Source: Bacteroidales bacterium
GTDB taxonomy: Bacteria; Bacteroidota; Bacteroidia; Bacteroidales; UBA12170
Direction: 5' to 3'
Assembly (NCBI GenBank): GCA_021158405.1
Contig: JAGGUP010000029.1
Location: 20,218-84,217, forward strand
DNA length: 64,000 bases
How positions within the stretch are numbered: the first letter of the stretch is position 1; every line of letters begins with the position of its first letter. Shown piece after piece: positions 9,001 through 19,062 of the stretch. The notes under the pieces were generated by a model. The model saw nothing but the letters and a program-made list of their open reading frames with translations, was not told the DNA's origin and searched no databases. The position numbers and the translations under genes are program-made.

Positions 9001-10191
9001 TTACATTTTTCGCTTGTCACCTTTTTTAAGTAATTCCGATAAGACCCTTCCCGGATCTTTGTAACGGTTACTCAACATCATAGCAGCAATAACATAAGGT
9101 TTATAACCAGCTTCTTTATACGTTTCTATTCGGTATTTTTCAAAAACATCAGCACTTACTTCTCCTCTTTCACAAGAAATTCCAGAAATATCAGCAGGAA
9201 GGCAATGCATATACAATGCCGACCCGTTTTTAGTCAATTTCATTTTCTCAGCATCGGCTTCCCAATTCATAAATTTAGCATTGTTCAGTAGCGCTTTTTG
9301 CTCCAAAGTTTTCAATCCCTCACTATCGTTAGCACGCAATAATTCAGTACGTTGACCCATAACGGCATAAGGCGCCCAACTTTTCGGATAAACAATATCG
9401 GCATTCTTAAAAGCTTTGTCCATACTGTTCACTACTTTAAAACTACCACCTGTTTCTTTCGCTTGTCTGGCAGCGGTTTCCATAACTTCAGGAATCAAAC
9501 CATAACCTTCGGGGTAAGCCAATTCCACCTCCATTCCAAAACGTGTTAACAAACCAATTATTCCTTGTGGTACACTTAAAGGTTTTCCATAACTGGGAGA
9601 ATATGCCCAAGTCATGGCCAATTTTTTTCCTTTCAAAGCCTCGAGAGATCCAAAGTATTGTTTTAAATGAGCCAAATCAGCCATCGATTGAGTAGGATGA
9701 TCAATATCGCATTGCAAATTGATAATTCCTGGACGTTGAGGCAAAACACCTTGTGCAAAACCATCATCCAAAGCAGCTCCAACTTCGCGCATATATTTGT
9801 TTCCTGCGCCCAAATACATATCGTCACGAATACCAATGATATCAGATAAAAAGGAAATCATATTGACCGTTTCACGAATAGTTTCACCATGGGCAATCTG
9901 TGATTTCCCTTCTTCTAAATCCTGCAAGGCCAGGCCCAATAGATTAGCTGCAGAAGTGAATGAGAAACGAGTTCTGGTTGAATTGTCCCGAAACTGCGAA
10001 ATAGCCAAGCCCGTTTTAAAAACATCGGTAGCAATATTATGGCTTCGCAAACTTTTTAAGGCTTCGACAATATCCAAGACTTGTTCCAAATCAGCCATCG
10101 ACTTCTCCCAAGTCAATAAAAAATCAGTATTAAAAAGGTGATCGGTATCGCGTGAAACGATATTATTTATTAATCTCTGTAAATTCTCCAT
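9001..10191 (-). CDS. ygeW: knotted carbamoyltransferase, YgeW-like
   Basis: FRDNSTRTRFSF carbamoyl-phosphate motif variant, MHCLPADISGISCERGEV; adjacent to YgeY-like hydrolase. Confidence 0.82.
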   Translation of the reverse strand: MENLQRLINNIVSRDTDHLFNTDFLLTWEKSMADLEQVLDIVEALKSLRSHNIATDVFKTGLAISQFRDNSTRTRFSFTSAANLLGLALQDLEEGKSQIAHGETIRETVNMISFLSDIIGIRDDMYLGAGNKYMREVGAALDDGFAQGVLPQRPGIINLQCDIDHPTQSMADLAHLKQYFGSLEALKGKKLAMTWAYSPSYGKPLSVPQGIIGLLTRFGMEVELAYPEGYGLIPEVMETAARQAKETGGSFKVVNSMDKAFKNADIVYPKSWAPYAVMGQRTELLRANDSEGLKTLEQKALLNNAKFMNWEADAEKMKLTKNGSALYMHCLPADISGISCERGEVSADVFEKYRIETYKEAGYKPYVIAAMMLSNRYKDPGRVLSELLKKGDKRKM

Positions 10192-10216
10192 AAGTACAAA
10201 ATTTGCAATTAATCAA

Positions 10217-11410
10217 TTATTTTTCAATAAGATAGGCATAAAGCGCATAGAATGCGGAGGCTTTTACCAAATCATCAACAGGCACTTTTTCGTTTGGAGC
10301 GTGAGCCATCACTTCGTTTCCGGGACCAAACCCAATCATCGGAACTTTATAATATCCATTGATAGTTACTCCATTGGTAGAAAAAGTCCACTTATCTACA
10401 ATTGGTTTTTTATCAAATAAATCTTCAAATGCTTTTACTCCTGTTTGAACTACATTAGAATCTTCTTCCATTTTCCAGGTTGGAAAATATTTTTCCATGC
10501 CATATTTCAATCCTGTATAAGCGGTTTCTTCATAATGCAAAACTTCGACAGTTGCATCCAGATCTTTCACTATAGCCTCAATCTCTGCAACAGCCGATTC
10601 TTTTGTTTCTCCCCATGTCAATCTACGATCGAGATGAATACGAGCAAAATCCGAAACGGCACAAAGTGAAGGACTTCCTGATTTTATCTCAGAAATGGTA
10701 ATACTTCCTCTACCTAAAAATGGATCAAAAGCCAAATTCTCATTCAGTTTTTCAATTTCTAGCGCTGCGCGCGAAGCATTGTAAATAGCATTTATTCCTC
10801 TTTCAGGCGCAGAACCGTGAGACGATAAGCCTTTAAAGCTAACTGCAATTTCCATTCTTCCACGATGTCCGCGATAAATATTCAAATTAGTCGGTTCCGT
10901 ACTGATGGCAAAATCGGGATGAATGCCTTCTTCTTCGTAGAGATATTTCCAGCACAAACCGTCACAATCTTCTTCCATAACGGTTCCTGTAAAATAGATT
11001 GTCCAATCACGATCGAAACCTAATTCTTTCAAAATCCTACCTGTTGTTACAAAAGCAGCAGGACCTCCTTCTTGATCAACGGTTCCACGTCCGAAGACAT
11101 AGCCGTCTTTAACTTCGCCTGAAAGCGGATCAAAATCCCAGTTATCTATATTTCCAAAATCGACGGTATCCATATGACCATCAATAGCTAAAATATTTTT
11201 TCCTGATCCAATTCTCCCAATTACGTTGCCAAGACCATCAATTCGAACTTCGTCAAAGCCAGCCTCTTCCATCTGTCTTTTTAGTTCCAACATCACTTCT
11301 TTCTCTCCTAAACTAATCGATTTTATTTTGACCATTTTGGCCAAATTATTGGCCGTATAGTCACGGTATTTATCGGCTAATTCATTGATTTTTTGTCTTA
11401 ATCTTTCCAT
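10217..11410 (-). CDS. ygeY: M20-family metallohydrolase, YgeY-like
   Basis: IDGHMDTVDFGN, GRGTVDQEGGPAAFVT, EEDCDGLCWKYLYEE. Confidence 0.85.
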   Translation of the reverse strand: MERLRQKINELADKYRDYTANNLAKMVKIKSISLGEKEVMLELKRQMEEAGFDEVRIDGLGNVIGRIGSGKNILAIDGHMDTVDFGNIDNWDFDPLSGEVKDGYVFGRGTVDQEGGPAAFVTTGRILKELGFDRDWTIYFTGTVMEEDCDGLCWKYLYEEEGIHPDFAISTEPTNLNIYRGHRGRMEIAVSFKGLSSHGSAPERGINAIYNASRAALEIEKLNENLAFDPFLGRGSITISEIKSGSPSLCAVSDFARIHLDRRLTWGETKESAVAEIEAIVKDLDATVEVLHYEETAYTGLKYGMEKYFPTWKMEEDSNVVQTGVKAFEDLFDKKPIVDKWTFSTNGVTINGYYKVPMIGFGPGNEVMAHAPNEKVPVDDLVKASAFYALYAYLIEK

Positions 11411-11518
11411 TCTCTAAATTTTCCCCAAATGTACGAAAACTGCTGAATTTTCTATTATTTGGGTAATGCTCATTTTCTAAAAAACCATTTATCTTTGTTC
11501 TAAATAAAACAAATTATT

Positions 11519-12322
11519 ATGGAAAACCTATGGAATGAATATTCCTCCTTAATTGTTGAATATGGTACTGGATTAATTTATGCATTACTGATTCTTCTTA
11601 TTGGCTTATGGATAGTAAATTTAATAACAAAATCAGCTAAAAAATTAATGCTTAAAGGCGCTTTGGACATTTCACTTGTTCCATTCCTTACATCACTTAT
11701 AAACATCGGGTTAAAAATTATGGTTGTCATTTCTACATTGGGAATGTTAGGTATTGAAATGACTTCTTTTATTGCACTTCTTGGTGCTGCCGGCCTTGCT
11801 GTTGGTATGGCTTTGAGTGGGACTTTACAGAATTTTGCTGGAGGAGTAATGATTTTGATTTTCAAACCTTTTAAAGCAGGCGATTTTATCGATGCTCAAG
11901 GACATATGGGTGTTGTCAAGGAAATTCAGATTTTCAATACTATTCTTACAACAGGAGATAATAAAACGATTATTATTCCTAATGGAGGTCTTTCAACTGG
12001 AGCAATGGTTAATTTCTCAACACAATCTACACGCCGTGTTGATTGGACTTTTGGAATTGGATATGGCGATGATGCAGACAAAGCAAAAAAAGTTTTACGT
12101 ACTCTATTAGATGCCGACAAACGTGTTTTACAAGATCCAGAACCTTTTATTGCGCTCAGCGAATTGGCAGACATCTCTGTGAATTTTGTCGTACGTGCTT
12201 GGGTTAATGCAAGTGATTATTGGGGTGTTTACTTTGCCATGAATGAGAATGTTTATAAAACTTTCGAGAAAGAAGGTTTGAATATTCCTTACCCACAAAT
12301 GGATGTGCATTTAGATAAATAG
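11519..12322 (+). CDS. MscS-family small-conductance mechanosensitive channel
   Basis: GAAGLAVGMALSGTLQNFAGGVMILIFKPFKAGDFI signature. Confidence 0.93.
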   Translation: MENLWNEYSSLIVEYGTGLIYALLILLIGLWIVNLITKSAKKLMLKGALDISLVPFLTSLINIGLKIMVVISTLGMLGIEMTSFIALLGAAGLAVGMALSGTLQNFAGGVMILIFKPFKAGDFIDAQGHMGVVKEIQIFNTILTTGDNKTIIIPNGGLSTGAMVNFSTQSTRRVDWTFGIGYGDDADKAKKVLRTLLDADKRVLQDPEPFIALSELADISVNFVVRAWVNASDYWGVYFAMNENVYKTFEKEGLNIPYPQMDVHLDK

Positions 12323-12373
12323 ACTTAAAAATTTTAAGATAAAAACCGGCTTAGGCGCAAATTTAATCTGGTT

Positions 12374-13348
12374 TTATTTTTTACGCTCACAGGTATAATT
12401 TACCAGCTTAATCATTGCAGTTTGATATTCACTTTCTGGAAACTCCTTTAAAATTTCTAATGCTTTATCGCGATAAGCATACATCTGCTTTTCAGCATAT
12501 TCTATTCCTCCACTTGCATTAACTTGATCAACTAAAGCAGAAACTTTCTCTGGATTATTATAATATTTTTTCACTACCGTGATAGCTTTCCGCCGCTCAG
12601 AAGCTGATAAATTATTTAGCATATAGATCAATGGCAGAGTCATTTTTTGCTCTTTAATATCAATGCCCTGTGGTTTCCCGATAGCATTAGTTTTTTGAAA
12701 ATCAAAAATATCATCTTTGATTTGAAAAGCAATGCCCACATATTCTCCAAACTGTTTCATTTTCTCTATTATTTCATCTTCGGCATTAACCGAAGCCGCT
12801 CCGGCAGCACAACATGATGAAATTAAAGTAGCTGTTTTCTTACGGATAATTTCAAAATAAATCTCTTCCTTTATATCTAATCTTCGTGCTTTTTCAATTT
12901 GCAAAAGTTCTCCTTCTGCCATTTCACGAGTGGCTTCAGATACAATTTCCAAAACTTCATGATCCTTTGCGGCTAATGATAAAGATAATCCCTTCGATAA
13001 AAGAAAATCACCGACTAAAACAGCTACTTTATTTTTCCATAGAGCATTAATCGAAAACAGACTTCTTCTTTTTTCTGCCTCATCCACCACATCGTCATGC
13101 ACTAAAGTAGCGGTATGCAACAATTCGATCAGGCTTGCAGCCCGAGCAGTAGCTCCATTGGATTTTCCACAGATATGCGCACTTAAAAACACAAACATCG
13201 GGCGCATTCGCTTGCCTTTCTGCTTATGGATATATCTTAAAACGATGTCGAGCAATGGAATTTTTGAATCCATGGCCGTTTTAAAAACCTTTTGAAAGCT
13301 TTTCAAATCCTTATTTAAAAGCTGCTCTATTTCTTTGATTGCATCCAT
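12374..13348 (-). CDS. polyprenyl diphosphate synthase
   Basis: LLHTATLVHDDVVDEAEKRR (FARM-like DDxxD) and QIKDDIFDF (SARM). Confidence 0.9.
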   Translation of the reverse strand: MDAIKEIEQLLNKDLKSFQKVFKTAMDSKIPLLDIVLRYIHKQKGKRMRPMFVFLSAHICGKSNGATARAASLIELLHTATLVHDDVVDEAEKRRSLFSINALWKNKVAVLVGDFLLSKGLSLSLAAKDHEVLEIVSEATREMAEGELLQIEKARRLDIKEEIYFEIIRKKTATLISSCCAAGAASVNAEDEIIEKMKQFGEYVGIAFQIKDDIFDFQKTNAIGKPQGIDIKEQKMTLPLIYMLNNLSASERRKAITVVKKYYNNPEKVSALVDQVNASGGIEYAEKQMYAYRDKALEILKEFPESEYQTAMIKLVNYTCERKK

Positions 13349-13437
13349 ATTCGTTTCAAAATTAAAAATAAAGCCGATACTTTACCGTTTTAAGTTCTAT
13401 TCTCTTACATTTTCCTTTATTTTGCAAAAAAATTGCA

Positions 13438-14214
13438 ATGGGAGGATTTTTATTCGATGATATTATCTTTGGCCCGGTAAAAAGCCGTCGGCTCGGTGTT
13501 TCTTTGGGTGTTAATTTATTGCCAACCAATTATAAATTTTGCACTTTTAATTGTATCTATTGCGAATGTGGATGGACAAAAACTGCCACAAAAAAGATTG
13601 AATTACCTACTCGGAAAGAAATTCAAGAGCGATTGGAATCGGTTTTTATTCAGAGAAAAAACGATTCTCAACCGATAGATTCCATCACTTTTGCCGGAAA
13701 TGGTGAGCCCACCTTACATCCTGTTTTTGTTGATGTGATTGATGATACTATACGCTTACGAGATCTCTATTTTCCAAACGCAAAAATTACCGTTTTATCC
13801 AATGCTTCATTAATCCATAACACCAAAATTATTGAAGCCCTATTAAACGTGGACAAAAATATCTTGAAATTGGATGCCGGATTTGAAGAAACATTCCAAA
13901 AAATAAATCAACCCAAAGGCAATTTAAAATTGAGTCAAGTGCTTGATTATTTGAAGAAGTTTAACGGAAAACTTATTATCCAAACACTATTTGTGCAAGG
14001 GTATAACCAACATAATGGAATTGATAATACTACCGATGTTGAAGTAAAGGCCTGGATGAAATTAATAAAAGAGATTAATCCTCAGAGTGTTATGCTTTAT
14101 CCAATTGAAAGAGAAACACCCGAAAATAGTATCCGAAAAGTGGACTCTCTGACATTGAATAAGATAGCAAAACAAGTTCAAGCAGCCGGATTTAAAACAG
14201 AAGTTTTTTCTTAA
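13438..14214 (+). CDS. radical SAM protein
   Basis: FCTFNCIYCECG (CxxxCxxC) and FAGNGEPTLHP motifs. Confidence 0.88.
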   Translation: MGGFLFDDIIFGPVKSRRLGVSLGVNLLPTNYKFCTFNCIYCECGWTKTATKKIELPTRKEIQERLESVFIQRKNDSQPIDSITFAGNGEPTLHPVFVDVIDDTIRLRDLYFPNAKITVLSNASLIHNTKIIEALLNVDKNILKLDAGFEETFQKINQPKGNLKLSQVLDYLKKFNGKLIIQTLFVQGYNQHNGIDNTTDVEVKAWMKLIKEINPQSVMLYPIERETPENSIRKVDSLTLNKIAKQVQAAGFKTEVFS

Positions 14215-14261
14215 ACAAGCCATTTCCCTCATACATTTTAGTACTTTTGCAACAATATTCA

Positions 14262-14335
14262 CAGTAGGGGTGCCTTAATATAACGGGCTGAGAACACACT
14301 CTTTGAACCTGAGCGGGTAATGCCGATTAGGAAAA
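14262..14335 (+). ncRNA. TPP riboswitch (THI box)
   Basis: GGGGTGCC...GGGCTGAGA...CTTTGAACCTGAgcGGGTAATGCCgattAGGAAA, the canonical THI-box core. Confidence 0.95.
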
Positions 14336-14395
14336 AAAGATTTCAAATTTAAAGTTTTCACTCTATTGATTTTTAATTTATAAAAAAGTCAAAAG

Positions 14396-16840
14396 ATGTT
14401 TAAAAAAATTATTTTACTAAGCTTGATGAGCCTTCCGATGCTTCTATTTGCTCAATTTCAGATTCAGGGAAAAGTAAGCGACAAAAATACCGCCGAAAAC
14501 CTTGAAGGTGCAAGCATACAACTTGTTGGCACATCCATATTCGCGATTAGCAATGTAGATGGTGATTTTATATTTAACACCGTTCCACACGGGATTTACA
14601 TGCTTAAAGTGAGCTATTTAGGCTACACTTCTTTTGAGCAAACATTTAATCTCAAAGAAAACAAAACCTTTATTGTCCAATTAGACCCAAGAATGGTTTT
14701 AAGTGAGGAAATCATAGTATCCGCTTTGCGCGTGTCCGAAACTTCACCCGCAACTTATTCCGAGCTCAACAAAAAAGACATCCAAGAACGAAATCAAGGG
14801 AAAGGTCTTCCTTTTATTTTAAACACCAGTCCATCTATAGTAGTAACTTCTGATGCAGGTGCTGGATTTGGATATACAAATTTCAGTATTCGCGGAACCG
14901 ATATGACACGTATTAATGTGACCATAAATGGAATTCCTATGAATGATCCGGAATCGCATAGTGTTTATTTTGTCGATTTACCCGATTTAGCCACTTCGCT
15001 CGATAATATTCAAATCCAGCGCGGTGTTGGTACTTCATCAAATGGAGCCGCCGCTTTTGGAGCAAGTGTCAACTTGCAAACAAAACACCTCAATCAAAAT
15101 CCTTATGCCAGCTTGCAATCTTCTGCAGGTTCTTACAATACCTTCCGTAATTCTGTGAGTTTTGGAACTGGTTTATTGAAAAACAAGATGGCTTTTGATG
15201 TACGACTGTCAAAAATTAGCTCCGATGGTTTTATCGACAGATCGAATGCCGAGCTAAAATCGCTTTACTTTTCCGGTGGCTATTATGGCAAAAATGACAT
15301 TTTGAAATTTACGCTCTTGAGTGGAACCGAAGAAACTTACCAAGCCTGGAATGGAATTCCTAAAGTGAAATTGAATAATGATATGGAAGGTATGCTCGAT
15401 TTAGCTTCAGATAATTGGTGGAATACAGAAACAACCAATAATTTACTCAATTCAAATTCAAGAACTTACAATTATTACACCTACGATAATGAGGTTGATA
15501 ATTATCAGCAAGATTATTATCAATTGCATTATTCTCACTTTTTCAATTCAGAATTGCAATTGAGCACCGCTCTATTTTACACACGTGGAAAAGGCTATTA
15601 TGAGCAGTTTAAAGCCGATCGTAAATTTGAAGATTATCTTTTTGAAGAAATCATTATTGGCGGAGAAACAATTAATCGAACAGATTTGATTCAACGCAAA
15701 TGGCTCGACAACCATTTTTATGGTTTAACTGCTGCCTTGACGTATCAAACGGATAAAATGGAAAGTGTTTTAGGAGGAGCATTAACACAGTATAATGGCG
15801 ATCATTTTGGAGAAGTTATTTGGGCAGAATACGCTGGGGACAATGCTATTCGTAGTCCTTGGTATTTGAATAACGGATTAAAAACCGATGGGAATATTTA
15901 TGCGAAAACAAATTATAATCTGAGTGAGAAACTCATTGCTTATCTCGATTTGCAATACCGTTTTATTCATTATACCATTGAAGGCACACACGATGATTTA
16001 CGTGATATTTCTCAAACACATAATTTTAGCTTTTTCAATCCTAAAGCAGGATTATTTTATCAAATCAATACTAAAAACAAGGTCTATGCCTCATTTGCCA
16101 TTGCCAACCGTGAGCCTAGCAGAGGAAATTACCGTGATGCAGATATTGATTATCAACCAAAGTCCGAACGTTTAAACGATTTTGAATTGGGTTATCACTA
16201 CATCAGTACACGATTTTCGGCTTCGGCAAATCTGTATTATATGAATTATAAAGATCAACTTGTGGCCACGGGTAAAATCAATAATGTTGGCGATGCGATA
16301 ATGACGAATGTAGCTAAAAGTTACCGCGCGGGAATAGAATTTTCGGGAGCATTAAAAATAAATGCAAAACTGGATTGGGCAGCAAACTTTACTTTTAGTC
16401 AAAACAAAATTCTAGATTTTATTCAATACATCGATGATTGGGACAATTGGAATCAGAAAGCTATTGAATTGGGAACAACGGATATTTTACTTTCACCCGA
16501 TCAAATTGGATCTTCAACAATTAGCTATCGTCCAATCAAAAACTTTAGCATCAGCCTTATCTCAAAATATGTTGGCCAACAATATATCGACAATACCAGC
16601 AACGAATACAACAGCATCGATCCTTATTTTGTAAACGATTTAAGTCTCTCATACGAGATCAACCCAAAGGCTTTCAAAAGCATAGAACTAAATCTTTTGG
16701 TAAGTAATATCTTTAGCGAAGAGTATGAAACCTATGGCTGGGCTTATAATTACATTTATAACAGTCAGCAAAAAGTTATGGATGGCTATTTCCCAATGGC
16801 TCCAATTAACTTTTTAGCTGGAGTTAATATCAATTTCTAA
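14396..16840 (+). CDS. TonB-dependent outer-membrane receptor, probably for thiamine or precursors
   Basis: Signal peptide, carboxypeptidase-like N-domain, plug motif SIRGTDMTRINVTINGIPMNDPESHSVYFVDLPD; preceded by TPP riboswitch. Confidence 0.9.
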   Translation: MFKKIILLSLMSLPMLLFAQFQIQGKVSDKNTAENLEGASIQLVGTSIFAISNVDGDFIFNTVPHGIYMLKVSYLGYTSFEQTFNLKENKTFIVQLDPRMVLSEEIIVSALRVSETSPATYSELNKKDIQERNQGKGLPFILNTSPSIVVTSDAGAGFGYTNFSIRGTDMTRINVTINGIPMNDPESHSVYFVDLPDLATSLDNIQIQRGVGTSSNGAAAFGASVNLQTKHLNQNPYASLQSSAGSYNTFRNSVSFGTGLLKNKMAFDVRLSKISSDGFIDRSNAELKSLYFSGGYYGKNDILKFTLLSGTEETYQAWNGIPKVKLNNDMEGMLDLASDNWWNTETTNNLLNSNSRTYNYYTYDNEVDNYQQDYYQLHYSHFFNSELQLSTALFYTRGKGYYEQFKADRKFEDYLFEEIIIGGETINRTDLIQRKWLDNHFYGLTAALTYQTDKMESVLGGALTQYNGDHFGEVIWAEYAGDNAIRSPWYLNNGLKTDGNIYAKTNYNLSEKLIAYLDLQYRFIHYTIEGTHDDLRDISQTHNFSFFNPKAGLFYQINTKNKVYASFAIANREPSRGNYRDADIDYQPKSERLNDFELGYHYISTRFSASANLYYMNYKDQLVATGKINNVGDAIMTNVAKSYRAGIEFSGALKINAKLDWAANFTFSQNKILDFIQYIDDWDNWNQKAIELGTTDILLSPDQIGSSTISYRPIKNFSISLISKYVGQQYIDNTSNEYNSIDPYFVNDLSLSYEINPKAFKSIELNLLVSNIFSEEYETYGWAYNYIYNSQQKVMDGYFPMAPINFLAGVNINF

Positions 16841-16856
16841 GCTCATTTATAGAAAC

Positions 16857-16895
16857 AAAAAAGAGGCAACAAAGTATGCTTAGCCTCTTTTTTTA
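16857..16895 (+). terminator. intrinsic terminator after TonB receptor
   Basis: AAAAGAGGC...GCCTCTTTTTTT. Confidence 0.8.
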
Positions 16896-16993
16896 GTTTT
16901 TGTTGAAATTAAAATACTTGATAACTGTCAATTTGACTACGACTCAAAGCTTTGGCAAAAAATTTGAGAAACAACAAACGATTTAACGAGAAT

Positions 16994-17023
16994 AATATCA
17001 AATAAGTATATCTATTTGATATT
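16994..17023. promoter_or_regulatory. inverted repeat AATATCAAATA-N8-TATTTGATATT upstream of grpE
   Basis: 11-bp perfect arms, ~40-65 bp upstream of a TATATTTG -7 box. Confidence 0.45.
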
Positions 17024-17060
17024 GTGATTATTATAATTATTTAAATAAAATAGAAAAAGA

Positions 17061-17068
17061 TATATTTG
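17061..17068 (+). promoter_or_regulatory. -7 box TATATTTG of grpE-dnaJ
   Basis: TAnnTTTG consensus. Confidence 0.5.
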
Positions 17069-17132
17069 CATTTAGCCGACAATTTTTCGGCCAAGCGCAT
17101 AAAAGTACTGACAAAAACACCGTTTTTAAGAT

Positions 17133-17732
17133 ATGACAAAGCAAACAAAAAAGAGCAAAAAAGAGGATACTGCTTTACCAGAAGAAGAGCTTAAAAAAGT
17201 AGAAAACGAACAAGTTAAAGAAATTGTGGAAGAGGAGGATACGGAGACTAGTGTGGAAGAGGAAGAAATTCCACCTTGCGAGATAGATATTGAACAATTA
17301 GAAGCCACCATAGCAGATTTGAAAGATAAGCATCTACGCCTTTTTTCAGAATTTGACAATTACCGTAAACGAACAACGAAAGAGCGAATTGAATTATTCA
17401 AAACAGCTTCATCGGAAATGATTATTGAGTTGCTTAGCATACTTGATGATTTTGATAGAGCAGAAAAATCGTTTGAAACAGCTACCGATATTGAAGCTGT
17501 AAAACAAGGCTTTGTGCTTATCCATTCAAAACTTCAAAATCTTCTTGCAAAAAAAGGTTTAGAAAATATGGATTCGTTAGGAAAAAAATTTAATACCGAT
17601 TTTCACGAAGCGATTACTGAAATACCTGCGCCAACGAAAAAACTTAAATCAAAAGTTGTTGATGTGGTAGAAAAAGGGTATTTATTAAACGGCAAAGTTC
17701 TTCGTTTTGCTAAAGTGGTTGTAGGCAAATAA
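17133..17732 (+). CDS. grpE: nucleotide exchange factor GrpE
   Basis: [36 protein letters not shown]...[13 protein letters not shown]. Confidence 0.92.
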   Translation: MTKQTKKSKKEDTALPEEELKKVENEQVKEIVEEEDTETSVEEEEIPPCEIDIEQLEATIADLKDKHLRLFSEFDNYRKRTTKERIELFKTASSEMIIELLSILDDFDRAEKSFETATDIEAVKQGFVLIHSKLQNLLAKKGLENMDSLGKKFNTDFHEAITEIPAPTKKLKSKVVDVVEKGYLLNGKVLRFAKVVVGK

Positions 17733-17746
17733 GTCAAAAAAAAAGA

Positions 17747-18889
17747 ATGAGCAAAAGAGATTTTTACGATATTTTAGGTGTAGACAAAAACGCATCAGAA
17801 GCTGAGCTAAAAAAGGCTTATCGCAAGGTTGCAATCAAATATCACCCTGATAAAAACCCAGATGATGCTAGTGCGGAAGAAAAGTTTAAAGAAGCCGCAG
17901 AAGCATATGATGTCTTAAGCAACCCACAAAAAAAACAGCGCTACGATCAATATGGTCATGCAGGTGTTGGAGGAGCTGCCGGAGGTAGTGGCTTTGGTGG
18001 TGGAGGTATGAACATGGATGATATCTTCAGCCATTTCGGCGATATTTTCGGAGGTGGTTTTGGAGGTGGTTTTGGAGGTGGCAGAAGCCGTCGAAGTGTA
18101 AACCGAGGTTCTAACCTTAGAATAAAAGTCAAGCTAACACTCGAAGAAATTGTAAAAGGAGCCGATAAAAAAGTTAAAGTAACTAAATATGTCGCTTGTA
18201 ATACTTGTAGAGGAACCGGCGCTGAAAGTGGAGGTACACAGACTTGTACTACTTGTCATGGCACTGGTCAGGTGACACGTATAGTAAACAGTTTTCTCGG
18301 TCAAATGCAAACTACAACTACTTGTCCGCAATGTGGTGGCGAAGGTCAATTAATCAAAAATAAATGTAAAAGCTGTCATGGAAACGGCATTGTGAAAGGC
18401 GAAGAAGTAATTTCTTTGTCAATTCCTGCTGGAGTTTCTGAAGGCATGCAATTATCCGTTTCAGGCAAAGGAAATGCCGCTGCCCGAGGTGGAGTTCCGG
18501 GTGATTTAATTGTGGCAATTGAAGAGATTCCACATCCAGATCTCGTTCGTGATGGCAGTAATTTATTACACGATCATTTTATTAGTTTCCCAAATGCAGC
18601 TTTAGGCTGTACTATTGATGTTCCAACGGTTGAAGGTTTTGCTAAAGTAAAAGTTGAATCTGGAACACAACCCGGAAAAGTACTTCGCTTAAAAGGCAAG
18701 GGTTTACCCGATGTAAATTCATATGGTCGTGGCGACTTGCTCGTGACTATAAATGCCTGGGTTCCAAAAAAGCTTAATCCTGCTGAACGTGAAATGTTAA
18801 ACAAAATGAATCAATCACCTAATTTTCGACCCAATCCTGACGGAAACGAAAAAGGGTTCTTTAATCGGATGCGAGATTATTTCAGGTAA
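17747..18889 (+). CDS. dnaJ: chaperone DnaJ
   Basis: J-domain [10 protein letters not shown]-rich region, four CxxCxGxG-type zinc repeats. Confidence 0.96.
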   Translation: MSKRDFYDILGVDKNASEAELKKAYRKVAIKYHPDKNPDDASAEEKFKEAAEAYDVLSNPQKKQRYDQYGHAGVGGAAGGSGFGGGGMNMDDIFSHFGDIFGGGFGGGFGGGRSRRSVNRGSNLRIKVKLTLEEIVKGADKKVKVTKYVACNTCRGTGAESGGTQTCTTCHGTGQVTRIVNSFLGQMQTTTTCPQCGGEGQLIKNKCKSCHGNGIVKGEEVISLSIPAGVSEGMQLSVSGKGNAAARGGVPGDLIVAIEEIPHPDLVRDGSNLLHDHFISFPNAALGCTIDVPTVEGFAKVKVESGTQPGKVLRLKGKGLPDVNSYGRGDLLVTINAWVPKKLNPAEREMLNKMNQSPNFRPNPDGNEKGFFNRMRDYFR

Positions 18890-18907
18890 AAGATTCAAAA
18901 TTCATAT

Positions 18908-18943
18908 AAAAGCCAAAACATTCATTGTGTTTTGGCTTTTTTT
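18908..18943 (+). terminator. intrinsic terminator after dnaJ
   Basis: AAAAGCCAAAACA/TGTTTTGGCTTTT plus T-tract. Confidence 0.85.
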
Positions 18944-19062
18944 GTAATTTGCAACAGATTAACAAAACCAAATGATGAAATAGCTATTAAGAAATCACCT
19001 ATTGACATAAATATTTTCTTAAAGGCTGTTCCATTTATCATTTAAAAACAAATCATACACCT

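Noticed and set aside
17947-18090. Glycine-rich short repeats in dnaJ
   Set aside because: Normal G/F-rich linker of DnaJ, not a genomic repeat element.
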